Assembly: GCF_002272245.1 (NCBI RefSeq)
Contig: NZ_NPDD01000127.1
Location: forward strand, 1-48,476
Reading direction: 5' to 3'
Length of the DNA stretch: 48,476 nucleotides
Source: Bacillus sp. 7884-1
Lineage (GTDB): Bacteria > Bacillota > Bacilli > Bacillales > Cytobacillaceae
Both the position numbers and the translations under genes were made by a program. The notes under the pieces are model-generated. The model was given only the letters and a program-made list of their open reading frames with translations, was not told where the DNA came from and did no database searches. Shown here in pieces: positions 9,201-17,056 of this stretch. The number at the start of each line of letters is the position of its first letter. Position 1 is the first letter of the stretch.

Positions 9201-9717
9201 GTTTCGGCAAAGCGTGCCGTTCGTTTAGGTAAATATGGTTAACTTCCGGAAAGGCTGCGACTTCCTGCAAGACTTCTTTCGTGGATGTAAAGGAAACCGC
9301 ATTTACGATGTAGTATGATTGATCATCCTTAAGTTTGCCTTCCGCTTTTTTTTGACGGATAAAATCCTGGATAGTATACTGTGTTTGTTCAGCATTCGTT
9401 TGTAGTCCTGACACGACAGCTGAACGGACTCGGAGTTTCTCTTGATAGCTGGTAGCCTTCAATTTCTTAGCTTCTTCCCGAGCTTGATTAGCGATTTGTC
9501 CAACATCCGCTTGACTTTTTAACTCTAGAATCACATTCGTGAACTTGTTTTTTTCAAAGGCATGTATTACCTTTGGGTCCACCTTTCCTTCCATTTGGTT
9601 TGGATTTGATACTCCGTTTTGAACCGCACCTCCTTTTACAGGAAAGATAGTTCCTAGTAAAAGAAAAATCATCAAAAAAGCTACTAAATTCGGTTTTCTT
9701 CTATTTAACCCTTTCAT
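6250..9717 (-). CDS. Bacillopeptidase F-like secreted subtilisin-family protease (copy 2)
   Basis: A 1155-residue exported S8 serine protease. In order: signal peptide (about 1-31), inhibitor-I9 type pro-domain (about 45-165), peptidase S8 domain (about 200-500), bacterial Ig-like region, a jelly-roll region of the MAM/immune-inhibitor-A type (SWNWGKV through GWYLDDVAIE, about 630-780), two carboxypeptidase-regulatory-like repeats (GATVKLIEDAAVAP, about 910-985), and a C-terminal domain ending VSYETK. The triad is complete: Asp213 in FDTGVD, His258 in GHGTH, Ser438 in GTSMAAPH, with oxyanion Asn361. AAAGGAGG lies 6 nt before the ATG. It probably digests extracellular protein. A 30-codon reading frame overlaps the start (see 9714-9806). 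The closest relative in the window is the gene at 11375. Confidence 0.93.
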   Translation of the reverse strand: MKGLNRRKPNLVAFLMIFLLLGTIFPVKGGAVQNGVSNPNQMEGKVDPKVIHAFEKNKFTNVILELKSQADVGQIANQAREEAKKLKATSYQEKLRVRSAVVSGLQTNAEQTQYTIQDFIRQKKAEGKLKDDQSYYIVNAVSFTSTKEVLQEVAAFPEVNHIYLNERHALPKPKTSGVQKLTNELPWNLEKIQAKKAWEKGLDGSGVVIATFDTGVDVNHPSLKNQYRGLNADGTLTHTFNWLDLAGDSPAPMDSFGHGTHVTGTMVGYDPETGMRTGVAPGARWIAVRAFSEDGALDTDLLKAGEWLLAPWDEKGTLHPEMAPDIINNSWGGSSTLNEWFRSVVKAWVAADITPVFAAGNHDGMTTPVGPGSIVNPANYPETVAVGSTDSANRISSFSLRGPSPYGGSEIKPDLVAPGEAILSTLPNNEYGLSYGTSMAAPHVSGAIAILKQMQPNMPIDKLKETLYAGLIPLSDSDYPSSPNDAYGRGLLDLTGMVKSASNGVGSLSGKVGYKAVDKKKPVASHEPLPYAYANAPLKLSVQASDDFAVSTVELHYQVGREAEQTSTGTLFKGNFNSGSYSSELPLEQVRGKEITYYWKITDYAGNSTKTAPVRLPLKKGLSVGYATDFETTPIGWYSTGRNSSWNWGKVMPTHVVKAASGTNAYATSIPDWRDSIEHNWSYNNNEESMLTMPPIQVKKGEAVFLNFKQTFGFPFLVGANDYGQVLVSEDMKNWHVAKTNQGHLYTKWEPISVDLSSFSGKTVYVAYRFHSDSDKTNLGWYLDDVAIEAKPSGDVYQPSAATTALEPFLGAERLQGTDEKQVLVPLSAHIQIVENGRLLATDPTEGSFGIKLPADEYHLLAEAYGFKQKIQTARVRKDASTNVAIQLSPLDKGIVKGTVKSSESKKTIKGATVKLIEDAAVAPLRTDASGKYSLTPFEGTYTLEVSAPYFHTYRERIEIKGNSSLSIDIHLKPYIGTEGEISYDDGSAESVFPVSGIDEAALKMSLKDGQEQALLTAGLFYIDPRWFSPGGENFQVDVYDATGPEGGPGKKLTESIPAKSDVVPGWVRVDLSPYSIYVPKEYFLVFSTQGPYPFVPTLGMDSSSTFSDRLWWKTYKQPWRKESGGVGPLDGVAPAGAGGAGNPMIRSVVSYETK

Positions 9718-9806
9718 TTGAATCCTCCTTTTATAAACTGGCTGTTAAAGAGAATGATAGACACTAGGAAACTTACCAATACCCCTATAAGTTTCATGGG
9801 TATCAT
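9714..9806 (-). other. Upstream reading frame overlapping the copy-2 protease start (vestigial signal peptide)
   Basis: ATG at 9806 opens 30 codons (MIPMKLIGVLVSFLVSIILF and then NSQFIKGGFK). The TGA overlaps the protease ATG as ATGA, the arrangement used for translational coupling. The hydrophobic part resembles the signal peptide of the broken copy 1 (LSLLVSFILLISIVLPN), so it appears to be a leftover of that gene's start. There is no well-placed ribosome site for this ATG (AGGAGG is 16 nt away). Whether it is translated is open. Confidence 0.4.
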
Positions 9807-9811
9807 ACAAC

Positions 9812-9880
9812 TTACAACTAGACCTCCTTTGAATTTATTAAAGACTTCATAATAGTATAAGTATTCTGAAATATTAACAA
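9812..9880 (-). promoter_or_regulatory. Promoter and leader of the copy-2 protease, with RBS plus TTG-TAA
   Basis: TTGTTA (9875-9880), 17 bp, TACTAT (9852-9857) on the minus strand, the same block as at 589 and 15040. Downstream AGGAGG (9823-9828), 5 nt, TTG followed at once by TAA (9812-9817), the same start-stop layout as in copy 1. The -35 box is preceded by a conserved AT-rich stretch shared with copy 3. Confidence 0.6.
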
Positions 9881-9884
9881 TACA

Positions 9885-10106
9885 AGATTTTTGATTGAAC
9901 TGATTAACAAATTAGATGAAAAAAACTAACGAATTAATCTTAGAAAAAATACACGTGTTTAGTCATTTTATGTTGTATTAATATAGGAAAAATTACTGAA
10001 TATGTCGAGGGAAGGCTTAATTTATGGTCCAATCCAGTCTGTCGGAAATTGTTAATCACAAGTAAAGCAAACCCAATTATGGCCATCACTTTGGAGTAAG
10101 GATATA
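9885..10106. other. Non-coding spacer upstream of the copy-2 protease
   Basis: No gene seen. The right-hand end leads into the LysR terminator hairpin. Confidence 0.4.
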
Positions 10107-10149
10107 AAAAAAGAATATCAGCCCCTTTATTTTGGGTGTCCGATATTCA
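10107..10149 (-). terminator. Hairpin after the frameshifted LysR gene
   Basis: GAATATC and GATATTC arms around an imperfect middle; on the minus strand it is followed by a T-rich run. It is the counterpart of the cleaner terminator at 16040 behind the intact LysR copy. Confidence 0.5.
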
Positions 10150-10211
10150 ACATCATAGTTCATTTTCTGTTTTTAGGTATTAAACGATTTTGCAGGTTCC
10201 TATTATCAAGT

Positions 10212-11131
10212 TTAGGTTAACTGTGTTTCTTTATGGCTCTCCGTTGATGCCTTATGATTATTAATAAAGTTCATTAATATTTCAATAAAACCTTTTGCAG
10301 CTGTTCCAATATATTTTTGTTTATGGTGGACTATTGACACTTCCTTGATGATTGATGGATTTGTTATTTTGATAGCCCTTAAATTCCCTTTATTTTCTAA
10401 TAAAAAGAGTGTTTCTGAAAGTATGGTAGCCCCTATCCCTTCCTCGACTAGTTCCAATATTGCTTTTGAATCAGTTGATTCAATGATAGGCTGGAGGACA
10501 ATCCCAGCAGATAGACACGCTTCCTCAAGTAATTTCCTAAAACAATGACCGATTGGATTTAATATAAGTGGAATATCCTGAATTTCATGAAACTCAATTG
10601 CCTCTCTTTCAGACAAATCATGATCCATTCTCAGTACTAAAAAGAATTCATCAACATATAAAGGAATATGGACAAAACTCTCATCTGGTTTTGGCATGAA
10701 GGTTAGAGCCAAGTCAATTTCGTATTGTTTTACCTTTTCTACCGCGTCATCTATCGAAAATAACTGGATCTGAACCTGAGGGTACTCAGCATGAAATTCT
10801 AGCAAAACCTTGGAGGCTATAAGACTTAAGTCACCAGACAGTGCCCCTATCACTATTTTCCCTCTTTTCATTTTTTGCAGCTCTTCTATTTGTTCAGTGG
10901 CAAAATTTAAATTTTCGAACACCTTTATGCATTGTTTAAGGAGAATTTCGCCCGCTTCTGTGATCGCTATTTTTTTCCTAAACGATCAAATAAACGAACA
11001 CCCAATTCATCCTCTAACGCTTTCATCTGATAGCTTAAGGTAGGCTGCCCAATTCTTAATTTTTCTGCCGTCTTTGTAAAATGAAGCTCGTTACATAGGG
11101 CCATAAAGTATTCTAATTGTCTCAGCTCCAA
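10212..11131 (-). pseudogene. LysR family regulator with a one-base frameshift
   Basis: This paralogue of the LysR gene at 16090 has the same layout: TTG start (here 11131), helix-turn-helix FTKTAEKLRIGQPTLSYQMKALEDELGVRLFDRLGKK, and a full ligand-binding domain (GKIVIGALSGDLSLIASK onward). At about 10972 the sequence has one base fewer than the intact copy. CGT-TTA-GGT-AAA-AAA-ATA has become CGT-TTA-GGA-AAA-AAA-TAG, which stops translation after the DNA-binding domain. The loss is next to an A7 run, so a sequencing error or slippage rescue is possible. The rest of the frame is intact, so the mutation would be recent. Confidence 0.8.
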
Positions 11132-11374
11132 GATTTCCCACACCTTGAACATTCATTTTTATATAAAACGGTAATAGGTTGCTATCCATTCTGAGAACAG
11201 CTTGAGGAGAGCAGTGACAGCTCACGCAGCTGGCTGGATGGTGAACTGTCACTCCTACTATCTGATAACCTTTCAATCTATCTTACTATTATTCTGTGGT
11301 ATTTCAATGACTGGTTCTAATCCTGTTTCATACGCATTCATATAGAAGCTGATAGTTTCCAGCTTTGTAGACTA

Positions 11375-14300
11375 TTATTTGGTTTCATATGAAACGACGG
11401 AGCGAATCATCGGATTGGCTGCATCTAAACCTTCTGCAAATGGTCCAATCAGCGACCCTTTCTCTACTTTATTCCACTGGTCATTGTAAAGCTTCCAAAA
11501 TCGTTCTGAGAACGGGCTGCTGAGATCAAAACCAAGGGTAGGCACATAAGGATCTGGACCTTGGGTGCTAAATACAAGGAAATATTCCTTAGGTACGTAA
11601 ATGGAGTAAGGGGTAAGATCTACTTTGACCCATCCGGGAACTGCATCCGATTTTGCAGTAATGGATGCCGTTAATTTCTTTCCCGGCCCTCCATCAGGTC
11701 CAGTGGCATCATATACATCAACTTGAAAATTTTCTCCACCCGGATTCCACCAGCTTGGGTCGATATAAAACAGGCCGGCGGTCAGCAATGCTTGTTCCTG
11801 TCCATCCTTCAATGTCATTTTTACTGCGGCCTCGTCATCACCGGAGACCAACAAGACATTTTCAGCCGAGCCATCATCATAGCCGATTTCACCTTCTGTA
11901 CCGATAAAAGGCTTTAAGTGAATCTGAATTGTACTGCTTGAATTCCCCTTAATTTCAATCCGTTCCCGGTAGGTATGAAAATAGGGCGCACTCACTTCAA
12001 GCGTATAGGTTCCTTCAAAAGGTGTAAGCGAGTATTTACCGTTAGCTTTTGTTCTTACCGGGGCGACAGCGGCGTCTTCAATAAGTTTCACCGTGGCTCC
12101 CTTGATTGTTTTTTGGGATTCACTGTTCTTGACAATTCCCTTGACGACGCCTTTATCTAATGGGGATAACTGTATATCTACATTAGTTGATGCATCTTTC
12201 GTTACTTTCGCCGTTTGAATCTTTTGATTAAAGCCATAGGCCTCGGTTAGCAAGTGGTATTCATCTGCCGGCAGTTTCAGACTGAAGCTTCCATCCGGTG
12301 GGTCCGTCGCTATAAGCCTTCCATTTTCAACAATCTGTATTTGCGCGCTAAGTGGGATGGAAACTTGTTTTTCATTAGGGCTTGGTAGTTTTTTTGCCTC
12401 TCCAATGGGTTCAAATACAGTCGTTGATGGTAAGGGTTGATAGACGTCGCCGGAAGGCTTGGCTTCTATGGCAACATCATCTAAATACCACCCTAAATTT
12501 TTTCCACTACTGTCGGAATGGAAACGGTAAGCAACATAAACAGTTTTTCCTGAAAAGGAAGACAAGTCGACAGAAATAGATTCCCATTTTGTCTCTAAAT
12601 GCCCTTCGTTTGTTTTCACCACATGCCAGTTCTTCATGTCTTCAGAAACGAGTACTTGGCCCCAATCATCCGTCCCTCGGACAGGCCAGGAAGGAAAACC
12701 AAAGGTCTGTTTAAAGTTAAGGAATACCGCTTCTCCTTTTTTCACTTGGATCGGAGGCATCGTCAGCATGGATTCCTCGTTATTGTTATAACTCCAGTAA
12801 AAATCCATACTATCTCTCCAGTCAGGAATCGAAGTCGCGTACACATTGGTCCCGGAAGGCACCTTCAGAACGGGCGTCATGACCTTCCCCCAATTCCAGG
12901 AACTGTTTCTTCCGGTACTGTACCACCCTACAGGAGTTGTTTCAAAGTCTGTTTTATACCCGACCGACACCCCTTCCTTCAGGAGCAGGTGGACAGGAAC
13001 GGTTTTCGTCCTGTTTCCGGCATAGTCCGTAATTTCCCAGTAGTACGTAATTTTTTTCCCCTTTACTTGTTCTAAAGGGAGTTCACTTGAATAGGAACCG
13101 TTATTAAAGGTGCCTTTAAAGAGTGTGCCAGTGGTTGTTTGCTCTGTTGCTCCGTCGACTTGATAATGAAGTTCCACCCTAGAAACGGCCAAATCGTCCG
13201 ATGCTTGTACAGAGAGATTTAAAGGCGCATTCGCATAAGCATAAGGAAGAGGCTCATGGATTGCGGAAGGCTTCTTTTTATCAACAGCTTTATAACCTAC
13301 TTTTCCTACCAGGCTGCCGACCCCGTTAGAAACGCTCTTAACCATACCTGTCAGGTCAAGAATCCCTCTCCCATAGGCATCATTCGGAGAAGATGGATAC
13401 GTCGAATCGGATAATGGAATCAATCCGGTATACAAGGATTCTTTAAGCTTTTCGATGGACATGTTTGGCTGCATTTGTTTTATAATGGCTATGGCCCCTG
13501 AAACAAGTGGTGCTGCCATGGAGGTTCCCGATAGCAACCCGTATTCGTTATTGGGGAGGGTTGAAAGAATCGCTTCCCCCGGTGCAACCAAATCCGGCTT
13601 TATTTCACTTCCGCCATAGGGAGAAGGTCCTCTTAATGAAAACCATGAGATTCGGTTGTCTGGATTCGTTGAGCCAACTGCAATAACTTCAGGATAATTA
13701 GCTGGATTGGTTATAGAACCCGGCCCGACCGGCGTCCATTCGCTGTCGTTTCCTGCTGCAAAAACCGGTGTAATGTCGGCAGCTACCCATGCTTTCACAA
13801 CCGATCTAAACCAGTCATTCAAGGTAGAACTTCCTGCCCATGAGTTATTAATGATGTCCGGTGCCATCTCCGGATGCGGTGTTCCCTCTTCATCCTGCGG
13901 GGCAAGAAGCCATTCTCCTGCTTTTATCAAGTCTGTATCCAGCGCGCCATTCTCTGAAAATGCGTTAACTGCAATCCAGCGTGCCCCCGGAGCCACTCCG
14001 GTACGCATGCCTGTTTCCGGGTCATAGCCAACCATCGTTCCTGTCACATGTGTACCATGCCCATGTGCATCAATTGGAACAGGACTATCTCCCACCAAGT
14101 CGAGCCAATTATAGGTGTGTGTAAAAGTGCCATCTGCATTAAGTCCTCGGTATTGGTTCTTTAGCGACGGGTGGTTGACGTCCACCCCCGTATCAAACGT
14201 TGCAATCACAACACCTGATCCATCCAAACCATTTTCCCATGCTTTTTTTGCATGGATTTTTTCCAGGTTCCAAGGCAGTTCACTTGTTAAGGTTTGTCCT

Positions 14301-14830
14301 CCTGATGTCTCAGGTTTCGGCATTACGTGACGTTCGTTTAAGTAAATACGGTTTACTTCCGGAAAGGCTGCGATTTCCTCCACAACTTTTTTCGTCGAAT
14401 TAAAGGAAACTGCATTTACGATGTAGTAAGATTGATCATCCTTCAGTTTACCTTCCGATTTCTTTTGTTGAATAAAATTCCGGATCGTATACTGTGTTTG
14501 TTCAGCATTCGTTCGTAGTCCGGAAACGACAGAAGAACGGACGCGGAGTTTCTCTTGATAGCTGGTAGCCTTCGCTTTCCTTGCCTCTTCCCGAGCTTGA
14601 TTTGAAATTTTTCCTACATCCGCTTGGCTTTTTAACTCAACTATCACATTCGTGTACTCGTTTTTTTCGAAGGCTTGTATGACCTTCGGATCCACTTTTT
14701 CCCCCATTGGGCTTGTATTTGATATTCCGTTTTGAAATGCAACGCTTTTTACCGGGAAGATTGTACCTAGTAAAAGAAAGATCATCAAAAAAGCTGCAAA
14801 ATTCGGTCTTATCCATTTTTTTCCTTTCAT
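11375..14830 (-). CDS. Bacillopeptidase F-like secreted subtilisin-family protease (copy 3)
   Basis: A 1151-residue S8 protease with the same domain order as the gene at 6250 and very high similarity to it, including the C-terminal VSYETK. The triad is Asp213, His258, Ser437, with Asn361 as oxyanion residue. One unusual change: the motif after the catalytic serine reads GTSMAAPLVSG, with Leu where His is almost always found, as in copy 2. This His is not catalytic, but it packs near the active site. The start at 14830 has AAAGGAG 7 nt upstream; an in-frame ATG-like extension to 14884 has no ribosome site and would bury the signal peptide. The gene is expected to be exported and auto-processed. 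Confidence 0.92.
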   Translation of the reverse strand: MKGKKWIRPNFAAFLMIFLLLGTIFPVKSVAFQNGISNTSPMGEKVDPKVIQAFEKNEYTNVIVELKSQADVGKISNQAREEARKAKATSYQEKLRVRSSVVSGLRTNAEQTQYTIRNFIQQKKSEGKLKDDQSYYIVNAVSFNSTKKVVEEIAAFPEVNRIYLNERHVMPKPETSGGQTLTSELPWNLEKIHAKKAWENGLDGSGVVIATFDTGVDVNHPSLKNQYRGLNADGTFTHTYNWLDLVGDSPVPIDAHGHGTHVTGTMVGYDPETGMRTGVAPGARWIAVNAFSENGALDTDLIKAGEWLLAPQDEEGTPHPEMAPDIINNSWAGSSTLNDWFRSVVKAWVAADITPVFAAGNDSEWTPVGPGSITNPANYPEVIAVGSTNPDNRISWFSLRGPSPYGGSEIKPDLVAPGEAILSTLPNNEYGLLSGTSMAAPLVSGAIAIIKQMQPNMSIEKLKESLYTGLIPLSDSTYPSSPNDAYGRGILDLTGMVKSVSNGVGSLVGKVGYKAVDKKKPSAIHEPLPYAYANAPLNLSVQASDDLAVSRVELHYQVDGATEQTTTGTLFKGTFNNGSYSSELPLEQVKGKKITYYWEITDYAGNRTKTVPVHLLLKEGVSVGYKTDFETTPVGWYSTGRNSSWNWGKVMTPVLKVPSGTNVYATSIPDWRDSMDFYWSYNNNEESMLTMPPIQVKKGEAVFLNFKQTFGFPSWPVRGTDDWGQVLVSEDMKNWHVVKTNEGHLETKWESISVDLSSFSGKTVYVAYRFHSDSSGKNLGWYLDDVAIEAKPSGDVYQPLPSTTVFEPIGEAKKLPSPNEKQVSIPLSAQIQIVENGRLIATDPPDGSFSLKLPADEYHLLTEAYGFNQKIQTAKVTKDASTNVDIQLSPLDKGVVKGIVKNSESQKTIKGATVKLIEDAAVAPVRTKANGKYSLTPFEGTYTLEVSAPYFHTYRERIEIKGNSSSTIQIHLKPFIGTEGEIGYDDGSAENVLLVSGDDEAAVKMTLKDGQEQALLTAGLFYIDPSWWNPGGENFQVDVYDATGPDGGPGKKLTASITAKSDAVPGWVKVDLTPYSIYVPKEYFLVFSTQGPDPYVPTLGFDLSSPFSERFWKLYNDQWNKVEKGSLIGPFAEGLDAANPMIRSVVSYETK

Positions 14831-14928
14831 TTGAATTCTCCTTTTATAAACTTTATGAACACATAAATCGGTTGAACCACCCAACCCATCCGGGCTAAAG
14901 TCATAACATTGCTCTTACTGTTTTTCAA
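14827..14928 (-). other. Upstream reading frame overlapping the copy-3 protease start
   Basis: GAGAGGAG (14939-14946) is followed by a TTG at 14928 that opens 33 codons (KNSKSNVMTLARMGWVVQ and on to FIKFIKGEFK). Its TGA overlaps the protease ATG as ATGA. The ribosome site and first codons match the true start of the broken copy 1 (GAGAGGAGTACCACCATTTTG, RNSISM), so this is a vestige of that gene's start. It may be translated and coupled to the protease, or be only a relic. Confidence 0.4.
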
Positions 14929-14951
14929 ATGGGGGAAGCTCCTCTCACCTT

Positions 14952-15068
14952 TTATTTGAATAACCGATAACCCTCTAGGTTGGAGGGTTGTAGAATAATT
15001 TTCAACTAAACCTCCTTTGAATCTAGTAAAGACTACATAATAGTATAAGTATTCTGAAATATTAACAA
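14952..15068 (-). promoter_or_regulatory. Promoter and leader of the copy-3 protease with a short leader ORF
   Basis: TTGTTA (15063-15068), 17 bp, TACTAT (15040-15045), as in the other two protease copies. AGGAGG (15011-15016), then 5 nt, then TTG at 15005. Here the second codon is AAA, so the start-stop of copies 1 and 2 is replaced by a 17-codon leader (14952-15005, KIILQPSNLEGYRLFK). Confidence 0.55.
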
Positions 15069-15154
15069 TACAAGATTTTTGATTGATATGATTAACAAAT
15101 TAGATGATAAATCGAACGAGATAGACATTTGATAAAATTGTTTTTTAATACTAC

Positions 15155-15180
15155 AAAAAGAGACCAATTGGTCTCTTTTT
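15155..15180. terminator. Bidirectional terminator-like palindrome
   Basis: AAAAAGAGACC-aatt-GGTCTCTTTTT is a perfect inverted repeat with A and T tails. It marks the left end of the GerB remnant. Confidence 0.7.
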
Positions 15181-15960
15181 ATCTGGGTTATACAAACATG
15201 TGTTTATCCAACCATTAAAACCTGGCAACTTAGTATCATATTCGGTGTTCTATTATTTTATATCGTATCCAGTGGATTCCGTATTTTAACAGGTTTCAGC
15301 TTTTGGGGAGTTATTTTACCATCTTTATTATTTATTCTAGTATACTTCCCTATCAAGCATATGAACTACATTTATTTACTGCCCGTTTTCAGTCATCCTA
15401 TAGGTGATTTACTCTTATCAGCAAAGGCATCAACTTTTCTTTTTCTCGGTTTTGAGTGGGTTTTAATGTACTACCCTTTTATAAAGGACTCAGCGAAAAT
15501 ACCAAAATGGGCCTACCTTGGGAATTTATATACCATCATCGTTTACCTGATCGTAACCTTTATTTCAATTCTCTATTTTAATCAAGATGTTATAGAACAA
15601 CTACCCTGGGCTACCCTAATGATGGTGAAAATCGTCCACTTTAGTTTTTTAGAGAGGTTTGAATATATATTTATTTTTATTTTGTTATTGGACATCATTC
15701 CTCCGATGGGTATCTCCATGTGGGCATGTACCAGAATCACCAAGAGAACGTTTTCAGTTCAGCCGAAGGTATCATTAGTACTGTTTATCCTTTTAATCAT
15801 AATAGCTTCGATAATGTTGAAAGATCTTGAAAGCGTAGACATGATAAGTAATATTGCCTCTAACGTCGGATTTGTATTTATCTATTTATACATTCCTTTC
15901 CTTTTTCTTACAAAACTAATTAAAGATCGATTACTAAAGAATAAGAGAACCAGTGCTTAG
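15181..15960 (+). pseudogene. GerB-type germinant permease, 5'-truncated
   Basis: An open frame of 260 codons, in frame from 15181 to a natural stop, encodes the C-terminal two thirds of a GerAB/GerKB-type spore-germination permease of the APC superfamily. Helical segments include LLFYIVSSGFRILTGFSFWG, STFLFLGFEWVLMYYPF and the final VGFVFIYLYIPFLFL. The N-terminal helices and start are missing. The frame begins inside a terminator hairpin, so the gene was cut by a rearrangement. An ATG at 15361 would give 199 residues but has no good ribosome site. An intact homologue is at 19583. It probably belongs with the GerC scrap at 2145 as debris of a lost ger operon. Confidence 0.75.
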
Positions 15961-16039
15961 TGCCTAACAAAACCCTTATACCATTTTTCGCCTGCCGGTA
16001 AGGAGTTAGATAAAGGAAATCATTTTCCCCTGAAAAAAA

Positions 16040-16073
16040 AATATCAGACACATCATTTATTGTGTCTGATATT
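16040..16073 (-). terminator. Terminator of the intact LysR gene
   Basis: AATATCAGACACA pairs perfectly with TGTGTCTGATATT; on the minus strand it is followed by T9. Confidence 0.85.
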
Positions 16074-16089
16074 CACCCATCTATATTAA

Positions 16090-16995
16090 CTATTTATAGC
16101 TCTCTTCTAATCCCCTATGTTCTTTTAAAAAGTTCATTAATATTTCGATAAAACCCTTTGCAGCTGTTCCAATGTATTTTTGTTTATGGTAAACAATGGA
16201 CACTTGCTTGTGGAAAGCTGGATTTGTTATTTTAATAGCCTTTAAACTCCCTTTATTCTCCAGTAAAAAGAGTGTACTAGAAATAATGGTAGCCCCGATC
16301 CCCTCCTCAACCAGATCCAATATTGTCTTTGAATCGGTAGATTCAATGATAGGTTGAAGGTTAATCTCATCAGACAGACACGCCTCATCAAGTAATTTCC
16401 TAAAACAATGACCTATCGGATTTAATATAAGCGGAATATATTGTATCTCACTAAACTCAATGTTCTCCATGTCAGACCAAGCATGATCAGCTCGTACCAC
16501 TAAATAGAACTCATCCTGGTATAAAGGAATATGGATAAAACTATCATCTGGTTTTGACATGAAGGTTAGAGCCAAATCAATTTCATTTTGTTTTACCTTT
16601 TCTACCGCATCATCAACCGCATATAACTGAATCTGAACATAAGGGTACGTAGCATAGAACTCATTCAAAACCTTGGAGGCTATTAGACTTAAGTCCCCAG
16701 AAAGTGCCCCTATTACTAATTTCCCTCTTTTTACTTTTTGCAGCTCGTCTATTTGTTCAATAGCAAATTTTATATTGGTGAAAACTTTTATGCCATGTTC
16801 TAAGAGGATTTCTCCTGCCTCCGTCATCGCTATTTTTTTACCTAAACGATCAAATAAACGAACACCCAGTTCATCCTCCAGCGTTTTCATTTGATAGCTT
16901 AATGTAGGTTGGCCAATATTTAGTTTTTCAGCTGTTTTTGTAAAATGCAGATCTTCACAAAGGGCTATGAAGTATTCTAATTGTCTCAGTTCCAA
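16090..16995 (-). CDS. LysR family transcriptional regulator
   Basis: A 301-residue LysR-type regulator. The N-terminal winged helix-turn-helix spans about residues 1-60 (FTKTAEKLNIGQPTLSYQMK) and the periplasmic-binding-like effector domain about 88-290. The start is TTG at 16995 with AGGTGAAG upstream; the reading MELRQLEYF fits the usual N-terminus. Its effector is unknown. It lies 61 bp downstream of the MFS gene on the same strand, so read-through is possible. It is the only intact one of three copies, and copies sit near each protease. Control of the protease genes is an open possibility without direct evidence. LysR proteins usually control a divergent gene, but here none is present. 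Confidence 0.9.
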   Translation of the reverse strand: MELRQLEYFIALCEDLHFTKTAEKLNIGQPTLSYQMKTLEDELGVRLFDRLGKKIAMTEAGEILLEHGIKVFTNIKFAIEQIDELQKVKRGKLVIGALSGDLSLIASKVLNEFYATYPYVQIQLYAVDDAVEKVKQNEIDLALTFMSKPDDSFIHIPLYQDEFYLVVRADHAWSDMENIEFSEIQYIPLILNPIGHCFRKLLDEACLSDEINLQPIIESTDSKTILDLVEEGIGATIISSTLFLLENKGSLKAIKITNPAFHKQVSIVYHKQKYIGTAAKGFIEILMNFLKEHRGLEESYK

Positions 16996-17056
16996 GATTC
17001 TTCACCTCATTTACCGATTCATTTTATCGATACGAACCAGCCAAAGAAATTTCGTA

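Noticed and set aside
11091..11276. Minus-strand 61-codon frame with several Cys and His
   Set aside because: It overlaps the LysR start in another frame and has no ribosome site. An 8-bp inverted repeat in it (AGTGACAG / CTGTCACT) is too weak to call an element.
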